From an uncultured bacterium (GTDB lineage: Bacteria; Bacteroidota; Ignavibacteria; Kapaibacteriales; UBA4661): a DNA stretch of 31,263 bases. Each line of letters starts with the position of its first letter. The first letter of the stretch is position 1. Shown one piece after another: positions 16,922-25,154 of the stretch. Location of the stretch: contig CALCNX010000135.1 in the NCBI GenBank assembly GCA_937899715.1, positions 1 through 31,263 of the forward strand, in the 5' to 3' direction. The position numbers and the translations under genes are program-made. Under the pieces are notes generated by a model that had not been told where the DNA came from, made no database searches, and worked only from the letters and a program-made list of their open reading frames with translations.

Positions 16922-17296
16922 GATGATGCTTTTGAAAAATTAAAATGGTTACATTGTTTGTCACTGAAGTTATGCTTTCTGAAATTCCCCTTCACTTGTG
17001 AAGGGGTGGCAGTCCAGCGAAGCGATGACTGACGGGGTAGTCTGGCGGCAATGCACGAAGCAACACCCCGTCCTCGCTGGCGCTCGTACACCCCTCTTTG
17101 TTCCAAAGAGGGGAATTATTTCGCAAAGGCGCAGCATCAGATAAGAAGTTTCCGCACCGTGTTTTTGGTCTCTTGTTTGTAACAGAATTTTTTTACCTTG
17201 CCGAACTAATGAATTGAAACCCCTGTACAAAGCATAGTCGGGGAGGCTTGTTGGCAAGTTTTTCTGCGGTTTTGAAGGTGCTATTGTCCAATATGT
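16922..17296. other. Divergent intergenic region between ribH and the envelope operon
   Basis: About 375 bases without a gene. The centre (16983-17117) is a palindromic repeat element. The remaining DNA must hold promoters for ribH and the operon starting at 17297. TTTACCTTG near 17195 is a weak candidate -7 box. Nothing else is clear. Confidence 0.45.
16983..17117. repeat. 135-bp compound palindromic repeat element
   Basis: The element is bounded by AATTCCCC at 16983 and GGGGAATT ending at 17117, forming short terminal inverted repeats. Inside are hairpins at both ends (16987-16995 with 16998-17006; CCCCTCTTT with AAAGAGGGG at 17091-17113). Long-range pairs also occur (CCAGCGA 17014-17020 with TCGCTGG 17074-17080; GACGGGGT 17031-17038 with ACCCCGTC 17065-17072), so the whole can fold into a branched structure. 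This resembles the non-autonomous REP/MITE-like elements found in many copies in bacterial genomes. It could spread by a transposase in trans. Confidence 0.75.
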
Positions 17297-19957
17297 ATGA
17301 AACAAATATTGCTTACGGAATACGTTTGGCGCAAGCGTTGGTGCTTCTTTTTGCTGCTGTGGTTGTTCGCGGCAGTTTCGCCGTTGTGTGTCCGTGCGCA
17401 AAGCAATAGCCAGCCGCCCTCACCATCATCATCAGCCAATTTTCTTCGCACCGACGACCAAGATTTTCGTATTCTTCCACCGCCTTCGGAAATCGTTACC
17501 TGGGGAATCGGCATTTTTGCTGTGGGCAAGGCATCTCTAAATGTTGACCCCTTTGCGCCAAAATCTCCCAAAATTTCATTTTCTTCCACGTGGTACCGCA
17601 AAAGCGACGGTGCGGAGACCGAACAAACGGGAGTGGCGCTACGTCCGACCGTAGATTATGGCTTGACCGTTGCTGTGCCACTCGGATTCAATCTATTTAC
17701 GGGTGCTCCCGTCGGGTTGAATCTGGATGCGTATCTTGCCACGTACCGTATGGGAACGCAGTATCGAATGCCGAATATCCTGAGTACCGACCTTTACACG
17801 GAGTACGCCAAAGACAACAAAGACATTAGCAAAGACAAGAACGACGAGACTTTTCTCAATAACGTCTATCCGACATTTTTCACGACGCTGCGTTATCTGA
17901 ATCTTGCGCCCATGATTAGCATTGGGCGTTTTTTGTTTGGTGTGAACGTCGCGCTGCCCCTGCAAAGCCTGCCCGCAATACAGACTACGCCTACTTCAGA
18001 GGTACTTGGGCTGTCGTCCGTGCCGCGAGAAATTCCTTTCAGCAAGCTCAGTATTTTTGTGGAGCCGCGGCTTTCATTTTTGTTTCCCATTATTTCTTCG
18101 CCCACAGGTACGTTGAATTTTTTTGCAAATGCAAGCTGGATTCCGCAGAAATCCTCGCCTGTCTGGCTTGAGGTGGAGCAGTATTCCGGCAATGTGCTGA
18201 TAAAAGCCGTCAACGCTTGGGCTACTAAGAGAGCACCCACCGCAGCTTCCAATCTCAATCTGCAAGTGCAAGATTTGCAAGTCGGGATGACACCTGTTTC
18301 GGTTTCGCTTGGGCTGAGTTATGTTTTTAACTTTAGCAATAATGCACTTTTGGAAGAATTTGCCCGCGAAGCATACCGAACCGATAGTATTCGTGCGGTC
18401 TATGCGGCAGTCTTCAGCAAGGGCGATTCTCTTCGCACAGTGTCCTTGCGACTTGCTGATAGTGTTGCAAATGCAACCATTAACCTGAGCCAGATGCGCG
18501 AGGTACTGGCAAAAATTCAGCAATCCCGAACACTTGACAGTCTCAAAAAAGCGCAAGAACGAGCGCTCTTTGCCAATCAAGAACAGCTTGCCGCCGCGCA
18601 AGCGCAAAAGGACAGTTTGGATAAGCAGAAGCGTGATTTGGAGCGGGCAAACAAACGCCAGACGAAAGAACTTGCTGCAAAAGTGCGCGAGGTGAAAGAA
18701 AAAGAAAATCTCATTGCGTCCAAAATACGAGAACTGACCGAGCAGCAGAAACTGCTTGCCGACACAAAGCAACGAATATTTGAAGCAAAAATCGGCAGCA
18801 TTGTCGGCATCAACGACGATGGCTCGGAAACGCCGGAAAACCCTACGGTGCGCGTGGAGCAGTTCCGCGCCGTCAACACGAAAACTCTACTCCCGACAGT
18901 GTTTTTCGATGCGGGGTCGTCGCTTTTGCCTGCGCGGTACAAACAAATTCGCGCTGCCGACCGCGAGACCTACACATTGCCTGCAAATCCTCGCCAAACA
19001 AACGCTGCGCTGCATGAGCAGATTTTGAATGTCATTGCCAAACGCCTTTTGCAGCAGCCCGCAGCCCGTTTGACAATTACGGGTTTTCAAAGTACGAAAG
19101 AATCCGATGCGCAGTTGGCAAAAAAGCGTGCTGAAAAAGTAGCAAGCTATTTCATGGACACGTGGAAAATCCCGACCAATCGTCTTGTCCGTGCGGCGGG
19201 GAAGGCAGCGCCGGAGCCAAAAAATGCTGATGGCGGCGCAAATGCCGAAAATACCACCGTGCGCTTTTCTTCCGACGATGCAAGTATTCTCGCGCCGTAC
19301 CAGCTTGCCGATACCGCCCGCACGGTTACGCCGCGAGCACTGGCTATTGGGCTGAACATTAGCTCCGGTGCGGGCTTGAAGCAATGGCAATTGGAGATAA
19401 GCCAAATCATTGACAACGAATCGGAGGCACTCAAAGACACAACGGCAACGGAAATTGCTCCGCGCTTTCTCTGGCGTGTGAGCGAGGAAGCCGCTTCGGT
19501 GCCGCGTTCCGAAAGCTCCCTCAGTATTCGACTGGAAGCGTTCGACATTGGCAATACTAAAGCAGAAGCGCCATTAAAAGAAGTGAAAGTGGAGCAAATC
19601 ACGCTCGCGCAGAAGCAGCGAACCGATGCCACGAAACCAGACAAAACGGTCTATCTCTATGAACTGCTTTATGGCGAGGCGCTCACAAAGCTCTCGCCGC
19701 AGAGTCTTGCGCTTTTGGACGAAATAAAAAGCCGCATTACGCCTGACGCAACGGTGCAAATAACGGCATACAATCCGCAGAATCTGAGCGGCACTACCCG
19801 CGATATTGCAGGGCTTCTTGGCTTGGATGCAGAACGCCTGAACGCGCCCGGCACGAAACTCATAGACACGCAAGCGAGGCTCCTCGCGGCAAAAACGCCC
19901 GAAGCGGCAGCGTACAACAATATGATTCGCATTCGCGTTACCGCCCCGAACAAGTAA
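17297..19957 (+). CDS. Large envelope protein: barrel, coiled coil and two OmpA-like domains
   Basis: An 886-residue exported protein and first gene of an overlapping operon. The signal peptide has a hydrophobic core at about 16-32 and a cut near VRAQ. Residues ~50-350 look like an outer-membrane barrel. A charged coiled coil runs about 395-497 (repeating K/E/Q with AAAQAQKDSLDKQKRDLERA). OmpA-like domain 1 (about 530-655) has TVFFDAGSSLLPARY and KKRAEKV, but its Asp motif reads GFQS (596-599). An Ig-like module with KQWQLEISQ and a VEQITLAQK end joins it to a second, degenerate OmpA-like domain (about 785-882), where AYNP (824-827) replaces GHTD. Its layout parallels the 13557 gene, so the two are paralogues. 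A periplasm-spanning role is suggested by the coiled coil, but peptidoglycan binding is doubtful. Confidence 0.78.
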   Translation: MKQILLTEYVWRKRWCFFLLLWLFAAVSPLCVRAQSNSQPPSPSSSANFLRTDDQDFRILPPPSEIVTWGIGIFAVGKASLNVDPFAPKSPKISFSSTWYRKSDGAETEQTGVALRPTVDYGLTVAVPLGFNLFTGAPVGLNLDAYLATYRMGTQYRMPNILSTDLYTEYAKDNKDISKDKNDETFLNNVYPTFFTTLRYLNLAPMISIGRFLFGVNVALPLQSLPAIQTTPTSEVLGLSSVPREIPFSKLSIFVEPRLSFLFPIISSPTGTLNFFANASWIPQKSSPVWLEVEQYSGNVLIKAVNAWATKRAPTAASNLNLQVQDLQVGMTPVSVSLGLSYVFNFSNNALLEEFAREAYRTDSIRAVYAAVFSKGDSLRTVSLRLADSVANATINLSQMREVLAKIQQSRTLDSLKKAQERALFANQEQLAAAQAQKDSLDKQKRDLERANKRQTKELAAKVREVKEKENLIASKIRELTEQQKLLADTKQRIFEAKIGSIVGINDDGSETPENPTVRVEQFRAVNTKTLLPTVFFDAGSSLLPARYKQIRAADRETYTLPANPRQTNAALHEQILNVIAKRLLQQPAARLTITGFQSTKESDAQLAKKRAEKVASYFMDTWKIPTNRLVRAAGKAAPEPKNADGGANAENTTVRFSSDDASILAPYQLADTARTVTPRALAIGLNISSGAGLKQWQLEISQIIDNESEALKDTTATEIAPRFLWRVSEEAASVPRSESSLSIRLEAFDIGNTKAEAPLKEVKVEQITLAQKQRTDATKPDKTVYLYELLYGEALTKLSPQSLALLDEIKSRITPDATVQITAYNPQNLSGTTRDIAGLLGLDAERLNAPGTKLIDTQARLLAAKTPEAAAYNNMIRIRVTAPNK

Positions 19958-21294
19958 TGAGGCTTTCTATGATAACTGCCATAGGATATAATATTGACTC
20001 CACGCTCCTCAGAAAGCGCTTTGCCAAAGAGGTTCGGGGTATTACGCTTTTCTTCCTTTTGGGCTGTTTTCTGTGCATTGCTTCTATGAGTGCGCAGGAG
20101 CCCACCACAGCAACCGTTACGTCAAGCGCAGCGCGGTCTGTCTCGCCGAATATTTCGCCCGGCGGCTCGGTGGATGCTTTTCGTGCGGGTATGATTTCGT
20201 TGGAAAAGCAGGATTTTCGCTCTGCGGCGGATGCTTTTCGCACGGCATATATGTTGGATTCCGGCGCAAATAAGCACTTGCATTATTTCGCAAAGGCACT
20301 GTTTTTGGCAGAGATGAAGAACCTTGATTCTGTGCGCTTTGTGCAGCAGCTTATGACGCTCTACGCCGAGCGTGGTGGCGAGGAAAGTGCCTTGCAGCGC
20401 CAAAAAGCACAGGTGCTTGCTAATGACGTAGAATCTCGCTTAGAAAGACTTGTTCAAGACAGCCTGCAAGCCTCACAAAAGCAAAAGTCGGGCTATATGT
20501 CCGGCTATCAATACAGCTATCAAGCCACCGTCAAAAAGCCAACCGATAGTGTGCCGGAGCGCCGCGTTTTCTTAGCAGGGCAAGGGCATTTCCGGCTTGT
20601 GCTTTTTGGTGAGGTGGGTGGAATGTTGCAAGCGGCTTCGGCGGCGCGTCAGCCAAGCGAGCAACAACCGTTTTTCGACCAATGGGGTTCGTTTGGATTG
20701 GAAACACGCGGTGGTTTTTGGGGCGGGTTATCGCCTGATGTGGACTGGGGCGCGGACGGCACGCTTGCGCTGCGGTTCGGAACGTTGCTTGACAGTGGCT
20801 CCATTCCAACATTGGTCAATCCTGCCAAAGCGCTTCAACGCTTGTACGAAGCAGATGCTTCTGCGCGTGTGCGCCTGAATTTTTCCGCCGGAACCGTCGG
20901 TATTGCAGGATTTGCTCACGTGGAGTATGTCGAAACAGTGCGAATTGGCGCATACAAGCCCATTCTCTATTCTGAAAACTACCGAACCGTTTTTTCTATC
21001 CCGCAGGGTGGCGACAGCTTTAATCTGGTGGGCGCGGGTCTAGGCTGGGAGCCGCGCGACGGTGAGCAAGGGCTTCTTGCGGAGGGGCGCTATTACTTTT
21101 TGCCAATATTGGGCACAGAGACTGCTTCACGGCTTATGCTGGCACGGATTGGTTACTCCTTTGGCAGAGCAAGTCTTCTGGCGGAAGGTGCGCTTGCCGC
21201 ACGTGTCTTTGCGGGTGAGACCGTACAGACACTTTCGCTGAAACTGGGGCTTCGGTGGCACATTATTCAAACAAATGCGGAGAAAGACCGATGA
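19957..21294 (+). CDS. Exported TPR-like protein with C-terminal barrel-like region
   Basis: A 445-residue protein whose ATG overlaps the upstream stop (TAATG). A hydrophobic signal segment at about 27-45 ends with the ASMSAQ cut region. Residues ~70-165 contain helical, TPR-like repeats (AFRAGMISLEKQDFRSAADA, then AFRTAYMLDSGANKHLHYFA). Residues ~185-445 have alternating aromatic beta-strand patterns (LVLFGEVGGML, GFAHVEYVETVRIGAY, LAEGRYYFLPIL) and end in LKLGLRWHII, as outer-membrane barrels do. The role may be an assembly or scaffolding factor for its operon partners. It is not a recognised PorP/SprF protein. No specific family can be named. The last bases overlap the VWA gene by 4. Confidence 0.7.
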   Translation: MRLSMITAIGYNIDSTLLRKRFAKEVRGITLFFLLGCFLCIASMSAQEPTTATVTSSAARSVSPNISPGGSVDAFRAGMISLEKQDFRSAADAFRTAYMLDSGANKHLHYFAKALFLAEMKNLDSVRFVQQLMTLYAERGGEESALQRQKAQVLANDVESRLERLVQDSLQASQKQKSGYMSGYQYSYQATVKKPTDSVPERRVFLAGQGHFRLVLFGEVGGMLQAASAARQPSEQQPFFDQWGSFGLETRGGFWGGLSPDVDWGADGTLALRFGTLLDSGSIPTLVNPAKALQRLYEADASARVRLNFSAGTVGIAGFAHVEYVETVRIGAYKPILYSENYRTVFSIPQGGDSFNLVGAGLGWEPRDGEQGLLAEGRYYFLPILGTETASRLMLARIGYSFGRASLLAEGALAARVFAGETVQTLSLKLGLRWHIIQTNAEKDR

Positions 21295-23033
21295 ATCAAT
21301 TTCATCAGAGAAACGGCTTGCTCACGCAAGTATTATTCGTGCAAGTGTTGCTCATACTCACTGTAAGCATTTGGGGCTACTCTGAGGCATTTGCACAAAC
21401 GCCTGCGCTGGCGCAATGCGACGTGGTGAAGCAAGTGTTATTTCTTGTGGACGTATCGGGAAGTATGGAGACCAATGACCGTCTGAACGAAGCCAAGCAG
21501 TTTATGCTACGCACGGCGAAAGAAAATTCGGCAAAAAACTATCTCTACAAACTCATTTCGTTTGGTGGTTCGTGCAACGAAATTCAGACTGATGTTGACT
21601 GGACGCGTGACGGAACGATTTTTAGTGCCGGAGTGAAAGGATTATACTTGCGGGGCGGCACACCGCTTGGTTCGGCGATAGAGTTTACGATGGACGAAAT
21701 CAAAAAGTCGGCATATCCTGACCAAACGAAAGTGGTTTTGCTCAATGATGGCGCAAATGCTTGTGGCGAGGTGAGCGAGATTCTTACGCGGCGCTTGAAA
21801 GAAATCCTGTGTGTTCGGTTTGTCAGCATTGGTATCGAGTTGGACGACGATGAAAATGGACTCGCAAGCCGTGCTATTGCTGATGCGAAGGCACTCGCCA
21901 CACAAACGGGCGGTTCTTACGTTCCGCTCAAGGATGTGCGTGAGATTCGCGGTGTGAGCCTGAATGATAGTGCCGTCGTTGTCCGTCCTGTAGAGTTTGA
22001 ACCTCGCAAAAAGCCGGAAGTTGCGCAGCAGCCTGCATCACAACCCTCACAGAATCAATCTACCCAAACCCAATCTACACAAACTCAATCTCAGCCCGCA
22101 CAAACTCAATCTTCTTCACAACCTACGCAGTCTCAGACGGCGCAATCTTCGACACAATCTTCGCAGACGGCATCGCAGACTCCGGAAAATACTTCAAGTC
22201 CAAACCGCCCGGATTCAAGTGTTCAGGCGGAGAAGCCGATGCAGAATACTTCGCCCCAAAGCACACCTTCGCAAAGCACACCTTCGCAAAGCGCATCTTC
22301 GCAAAGTACAACCTCACAAAGTACGTCTTCAGAAGGTGCAACGCCGAAAGAATCAACATCAACACCCGCTTCATCGTCTGAAAAAACGTCGCGGGCGGAG
22401 CCTGTGAAGCAGGAAAACAGACAATCATCACCCCAACCGACATCACAAGCAGAATCTCGCCCCGCGAATGATTCGGTAAAGTCTGTGCCTTCATCATCAG
22501 GTCAATCACAAGCGTCGCAAGCCGACAAACCGGAGTCGTCCGCACCAAATGCAAGGGCGCAAGAACGCAGTACAGCCTCAAGTAATCCCCCACAGCAAGG
22601 GTACAATGCCTTTAGAACGCAAGGGAACGAAAGTAGAGTGCAAGGGAATGAAAGCAGAGTGCAGGGAAATGAAAGCAGAGTGCAGGGAAGCAAAAGGAAT
22701 GCAGAAACCGTTGTACTGCGCTTTATGCTTGGCTCCACAAGACTTTTGGATGATTCACGTGTAGCCTTGGCGCGTCTGGAGATGGAACTTCGTGTGCGTC
22801 TCGTGCAGCGTATAGAGGTGGACGGGCACAGTAGCGGTGAAGGCTCATCGGCGGCAAATCTCCGATTATCGGTAGAACGTGCTTCTGCCATTGCCAACAT
22901 TCTACGAAAGCAAACAGGAATGAGCGGGGAACGTATTCGCTGGACGGGCTACGGCGAACTTCGTCCGATGGCAGGTGCTGTGCGGTTTGGCAGTGCCGCA
23001 AGCCGTCGTGTCGAAATACGGTTGTATCCCTAG
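21291..23033 (+). CDS. von Willebrand A domain protein with Ser/Gln/Thr-rich linker and OmpA-like end
   Basis: A 580-residue exported protein. The signal peptide is about residues 1-35 (cut near EAFAQ). A VWA domain at about 46-215 has a complete metal site: DVSGS at 54-58, Thr124 in GGTPLG and Asp153 in LLNDGAN, so it can bind Mg2+ and a ligand. Residues ~235-470 are a low-complexity Ser/Gln/Thr/Pro tether with tandem repeats. The end (474-580) is OmpA-like: GHSS (512-515) stands where GHTD is usual, while Arg530 in VERASAI is kept. Start ATG 21291 overlaps the upstream stop (ATGA). The design, a sensor or adhesion head on a flexible stalk, suggests surface binding or complex assembly with the two upstream products. 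Confidence 0.82.
   Translation: MNQFHQRNGLLTQVLFVQVLLILTVSIWGYSEAFAQTPALAQCDVVKQVLFLVDVSGSMETNDRLNEAKQFMLRTAKENSAKNYLYKLISFGGSCNEIQTDVDWTRDGTIFSAGVKGLYLRGGTPLGSAIEFTMDEIKKSAYPDQTKVVLLNDGANACGEVSEILTRRLKEILCVRFVSIGIELDDDENGLASRAIADAKALATQTGGSYVPLKDVREIRGVSLNDSAVVVRPVEFEPRKKPEVAQQPASQPSQNQSTQTQSTQTQSQPAQTQSSSQPTQSQTAQSSTQSSQTASQTPENTSSPNRPDSSVQAEKPMQNTSPQSTPSQSTPSQSASSQSTTSQSTSSEGATPKESTSTPASSSEKTSRAEPVKQENRQSSPQPTSQAESRPANDSVKSVPSSSGQSQASQADKPESSAPNARAQERSTASSNPPQQGYNAFRTQGNESRVQGNESRVQGNESRVQGSKRNAETVVLRFMLGSTRLLDDSRVALARLEMELRVRLVQRIEVDGHSSGEGSSAANLRLSVERASAIANILRKQTGMSGERIRWTGYGELRPMAGAVRFGSAASRRVEIRLYP
22257..22331 (+). repeat. 15-bp tandem repeat inside the VWA gene, five units
   Basis: Units such as CAAAGCACACCTTCG repeat from 22257 to 22331 and encode QSTPS, QSTPS, QSASS, QSTTS and QSTSS. 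The first two are identical. The unit is a multiple of three, so copy-number change would alter tether length but not the frame. Confidence 0.85.
22620..22703 (+). repeat. 21-bp tandem repeat inside the VWA gene, three units plus a worn one
   Basis: Three units (22620-22640, 22641-22661, 22662-22682) encode QGNESRV each. A fourth, degraded unit covers 22683-22703 (QGSKRNA). The DNA units are nearly identical, suggesting recent expansion just before the OmpA-like domain. Confidence 0.88.
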
Positions 23034-23063
23034 CATACTCAAAAGTGACGCGAACCATCTTCC

Positions 23064-23185
23064 GTAGCACAGACATTCCTGTCTGTGCCTCTCAATACAA
23101 CGAATACAGAAAATTGTTGTTCAATCTTCAGTCATTACGCACCTTTGGGCGCGTTAATGCGCACAGGCAGAAATGCCTGTGCTAC
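23064..23185. repeat. 122-bp element with 25-bp terminal inverted repeats, each itself a hairpin
   Basis: The left end 23064-23088 (beginning GTAGCACAGACATTCCTG) and the inverted right end 23161-23185 match at 22 of 25 bases. Each end is also self-complementary, as in GCACAGAC..GTCTGTGC. It lies between the convergent VWA and T9SS genes and may also act as a terminator for both. It resembles small mobile palindromes of the REP/MITE type. Confidence 0.75.
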
Positions 23186-23217
23186 AAAGATGTGATGAGA
23201 TGTTGCTCCCAATATCC

Positions 23218-25023
23218 TTACCGCCCAATAAGGACTTTTTGCGTTTCCACATTGCCGTTTGAGCGCACACGGAGAAGGTATATTCCGGGCGCAATATCGG
23301 AAACATCCATCACAATATCGTGAACGCCATAGTCATACTTGGAAAGAGTGACCGATTTCTGCACTGTTCCCAATGTACTGACAAGTTCCAGTTGCACATT
23401 TTCCGCAGAGTTCCCCATTGCGTAGCGTATGGTCAGTACATCGGTGGCGGGATTAGGGGCAAGGTGTTTGACGAGATTTTTTCCTTGTTCTAATTGTGAC
23501 ACAAAATCTGGCTGGAAGCCAAATGCCGCCACTCCTGTTTGCTTCAGCGTTATGCTTGCCGGAATGTATTCAATGCCCGTTGCGGTATTATTCGTAAAGA
23601 TTGATATTGCATTTTCTCGTGCTTGCAGGGACTTGGAGCGGAAGCGCAATCTGCCCGCAGCAAACGGGTACGACTGCACCGCCGGGCGCAAAAAGAGATA
23701 CTCAGTTTTTCCTCCGGAATAGGTAACTTTATCCGGAACAAGAGGTGCCTCAGAATTTGCTGCTACTATCTCAATGCTGTCCAAGCCTGTTGTGTCGAGA
23801 GATAGGGTGTAAGAGGGCGGTGGCATCACCGACGGGGTAAAAATACTCTGCATACCGAATGAGATAGTGAACCGCTTGCTAAATCCAACAGAGACTGAGG
23901 GAGTAAAATTGCTGACATAAAAATTCATCTTCAATTTTTGCAAAGACAAATTAAGCGTTGAAGTCATAGCATACATCGGGGTTGGGATAATTGCGTAGTT
24001 CTCAACGGCAAGCGATAACGTTGTATCTTTGGTAGCTTTCGATGTGATGTCTATGTAGCCAATATCGGTGCTTTCGGGAGCAATAGAAAATGAGCAGTAC
24101 AGCAATGCTTTTCCGTTGATGTACTTTATTGAGTCAGGTTGATTACCTTTAGCTGTTTTCATCCCAACAATATCTACCAGAGATGTATCAACTGTAAAGG
24201 AGCATCGTGCAGAAGTTTTTCCAAATCGGTTGGCAGGCACTCCATAAAGTGCATTTGTTAGTTTAAGCGATAATCTTTGCGTTTGCCTAAACCCCACAAT
24301 AGAATTTGAAGCAGTCCAGCGTAAAAAGAACGAATCCGGTTCACCATTAAGGTTAATAGATTTTCCGCGCACAATTCCCGAAATCAACTGGGCGGAGGAA
24401 GGATAACAAACCGTGTACCAGCCAGCACCTGAGTATTCTACAGGGCGAGTAGTATGCCCTTGGGAATATTCAAGATGGCAGTATTGGTTGCCATATGCAA
24501 TTATTCCGTATGGCTTTAGATACCGAGCATACCCGCCGGAATTAGTGGATGCCTGAAAACTTGGGTTTCCATAGTAAATAATCATAGGACTTGATAAAGC
24601 CGCGTCAAAGCCGCAAACAGAAACTAAGCCTCCATTAATCCAACTCATACCAAGGCTACTGATACACCCATCTCCATAGCTATACACTAAACTTTCTCTT
24701 TTAGTTGCTGTATCGTATTGATAAATAGCTGATTCAGTTGAGCGCATAAAATACTTGGAAATTGTGTTATAGTAGCTATTGTTATAGCTGCTTTCTACAA
24801 TACCATAGCGGACACCATTGATTAGGGTGTCTGCAACCACATTTTCTACAGCAGAACCTGAACCGACAGAATACACAAACTGATTCCCCACAGAATAATC
24901 CTTCACAGGCAAAGATTCTTGAGCGTGAGCGGCATAAAAGCTGGAAAGAAAAAGCACAACCAGAATAGTCGCAAGGCAGCGCAAGTGCTTTTTCGCAAGG
25001 TTATTGATAGGCAGAGTGTTCAT
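23218..25023 (-). CDS. T9SS type A cargo protein of unknown function
   Basis: A 601-residue secreted protein. The signal peptide (hydrophobic core about 17-29) ends with FYAAHAQ. Residues ~35-250 are a Tyr/Ser/Gly-rich beta domain with SYNNSYYNTISKYF-like stretches. Residues ~255-505 hold one or two cohesin-like beta domains, often found in secreted proteins of this group. The last ~85 residues (HLAPNPATDVLTIRY, then DVSDIAPGIYLLRVRS and QKVLIGR) are a clear T9SS sorting domain. ATG 25023 is preferred to an open extension at 25065. It has its own good promoter and stands between the VWA gene (convergent) and the sensor kinase. It is probably exported and attached to or released from the surface. 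No enzymatic motif is seen. Confidence 0.85.
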   Translation of the reverse strand: MNTLPINNLAKKHLRCLATILVVLFLSSFYAAHAQESLPVKDYSVGNQFVYSVGSGSAVENVVADTLINGVRYGIVESSYNNSYYNTISKYFMRSTESAIYQYDTATKRESLVYSYGDGCISSLGMSWINGGLVSVCGFDAALSSPMIIYYGNPSFQASTNSGGYARYLKPYGIIAYGNQYCHLEYSQGHTTRPVEYSGAGWYTVCYPSSAQLISGIVRGKSINLNGEPDSFFLRWTASNSIVGFRQTQRLSLKLTNALYGVPANRFGKTSARCSFTVDTSLVDIVGMKTAKGNQPDSIKYINGKALLYCSFSIAPESTDIGYIDITSKATKDTTLSLAVENYAIIPTPMYAMTSTLNLSLQKLKMNFYVSNFTPSVSVGFSKRFTISFGMQSIFTPSVMPPPSYTLSLDTTGLDSIEIVAANSEAPLVPDKVTYSGGKTEYLFLRPAVQSYPFAAGRLRFRSKSLQARENAISIFTNNTATGIEYIPASITLKQTGVAAFGFQPDFVSQLEQGKNLVKHLAPNPATDVLTIRYAMGNSAENVQLELVSTLGTVQKSVTLSKYDYGVHDIVMDVSDIAPGIYLLRVRSNGNVETQKVLIGR

Positions 25024-25110
25024 AATCAAAATGGAAAAATAGTGCAGGAGCGTGGGAGATTGCATACAGAGAGAACTTCTCGGTCGTGGGTGAAGTTACG
25101 GATATTACAA

Positions 25111-25141
25111 CAAAAATAAAAATCTACGTTGTGGGAGCAAG
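25111..25141 (-). promoter_or_regulatory. Predicted Bacteroidota-type promoter of the T9SS cargo gene
   Basis: On the minus strand CTTG (25141-25138) is followed after 19 bases by TATTTTTG (25118-25111), a full TAnnTTTG match at the usual spacing. It gives a leader of roughly 80 bases before ATG 25023. Confidence 0.65.
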
Positions 25142-25154
25142 CCGTAAAGATATA

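Noticed and set aside
16421..17032. Plus-strand open frame opposite ribH
   Set aside because: It is antisense to an unmistakable lumazine synthase and runs into the repeat element.
16922..17296. FMN riboswitch upstream of ribH
   Set aside because: The structured DNA here is a repeat element with terminal inverted repeats; the conserved FMN riboswitch core sequences are not present.
19957..21294. Assignment as a PorP/SprF-type T9SS membrane protein
   Set aside because: The barrel-like end and position fit loosely, but the N-terminal helical repeat region and length do not, and no PorP/SprF motif was seen.
22257..22703. Possible CRISPR array from regularly spaced repeats
   Set aside because: The repeats are directly adjacent 15- and 21-bp units in frame inside a coding gene, without spacers.
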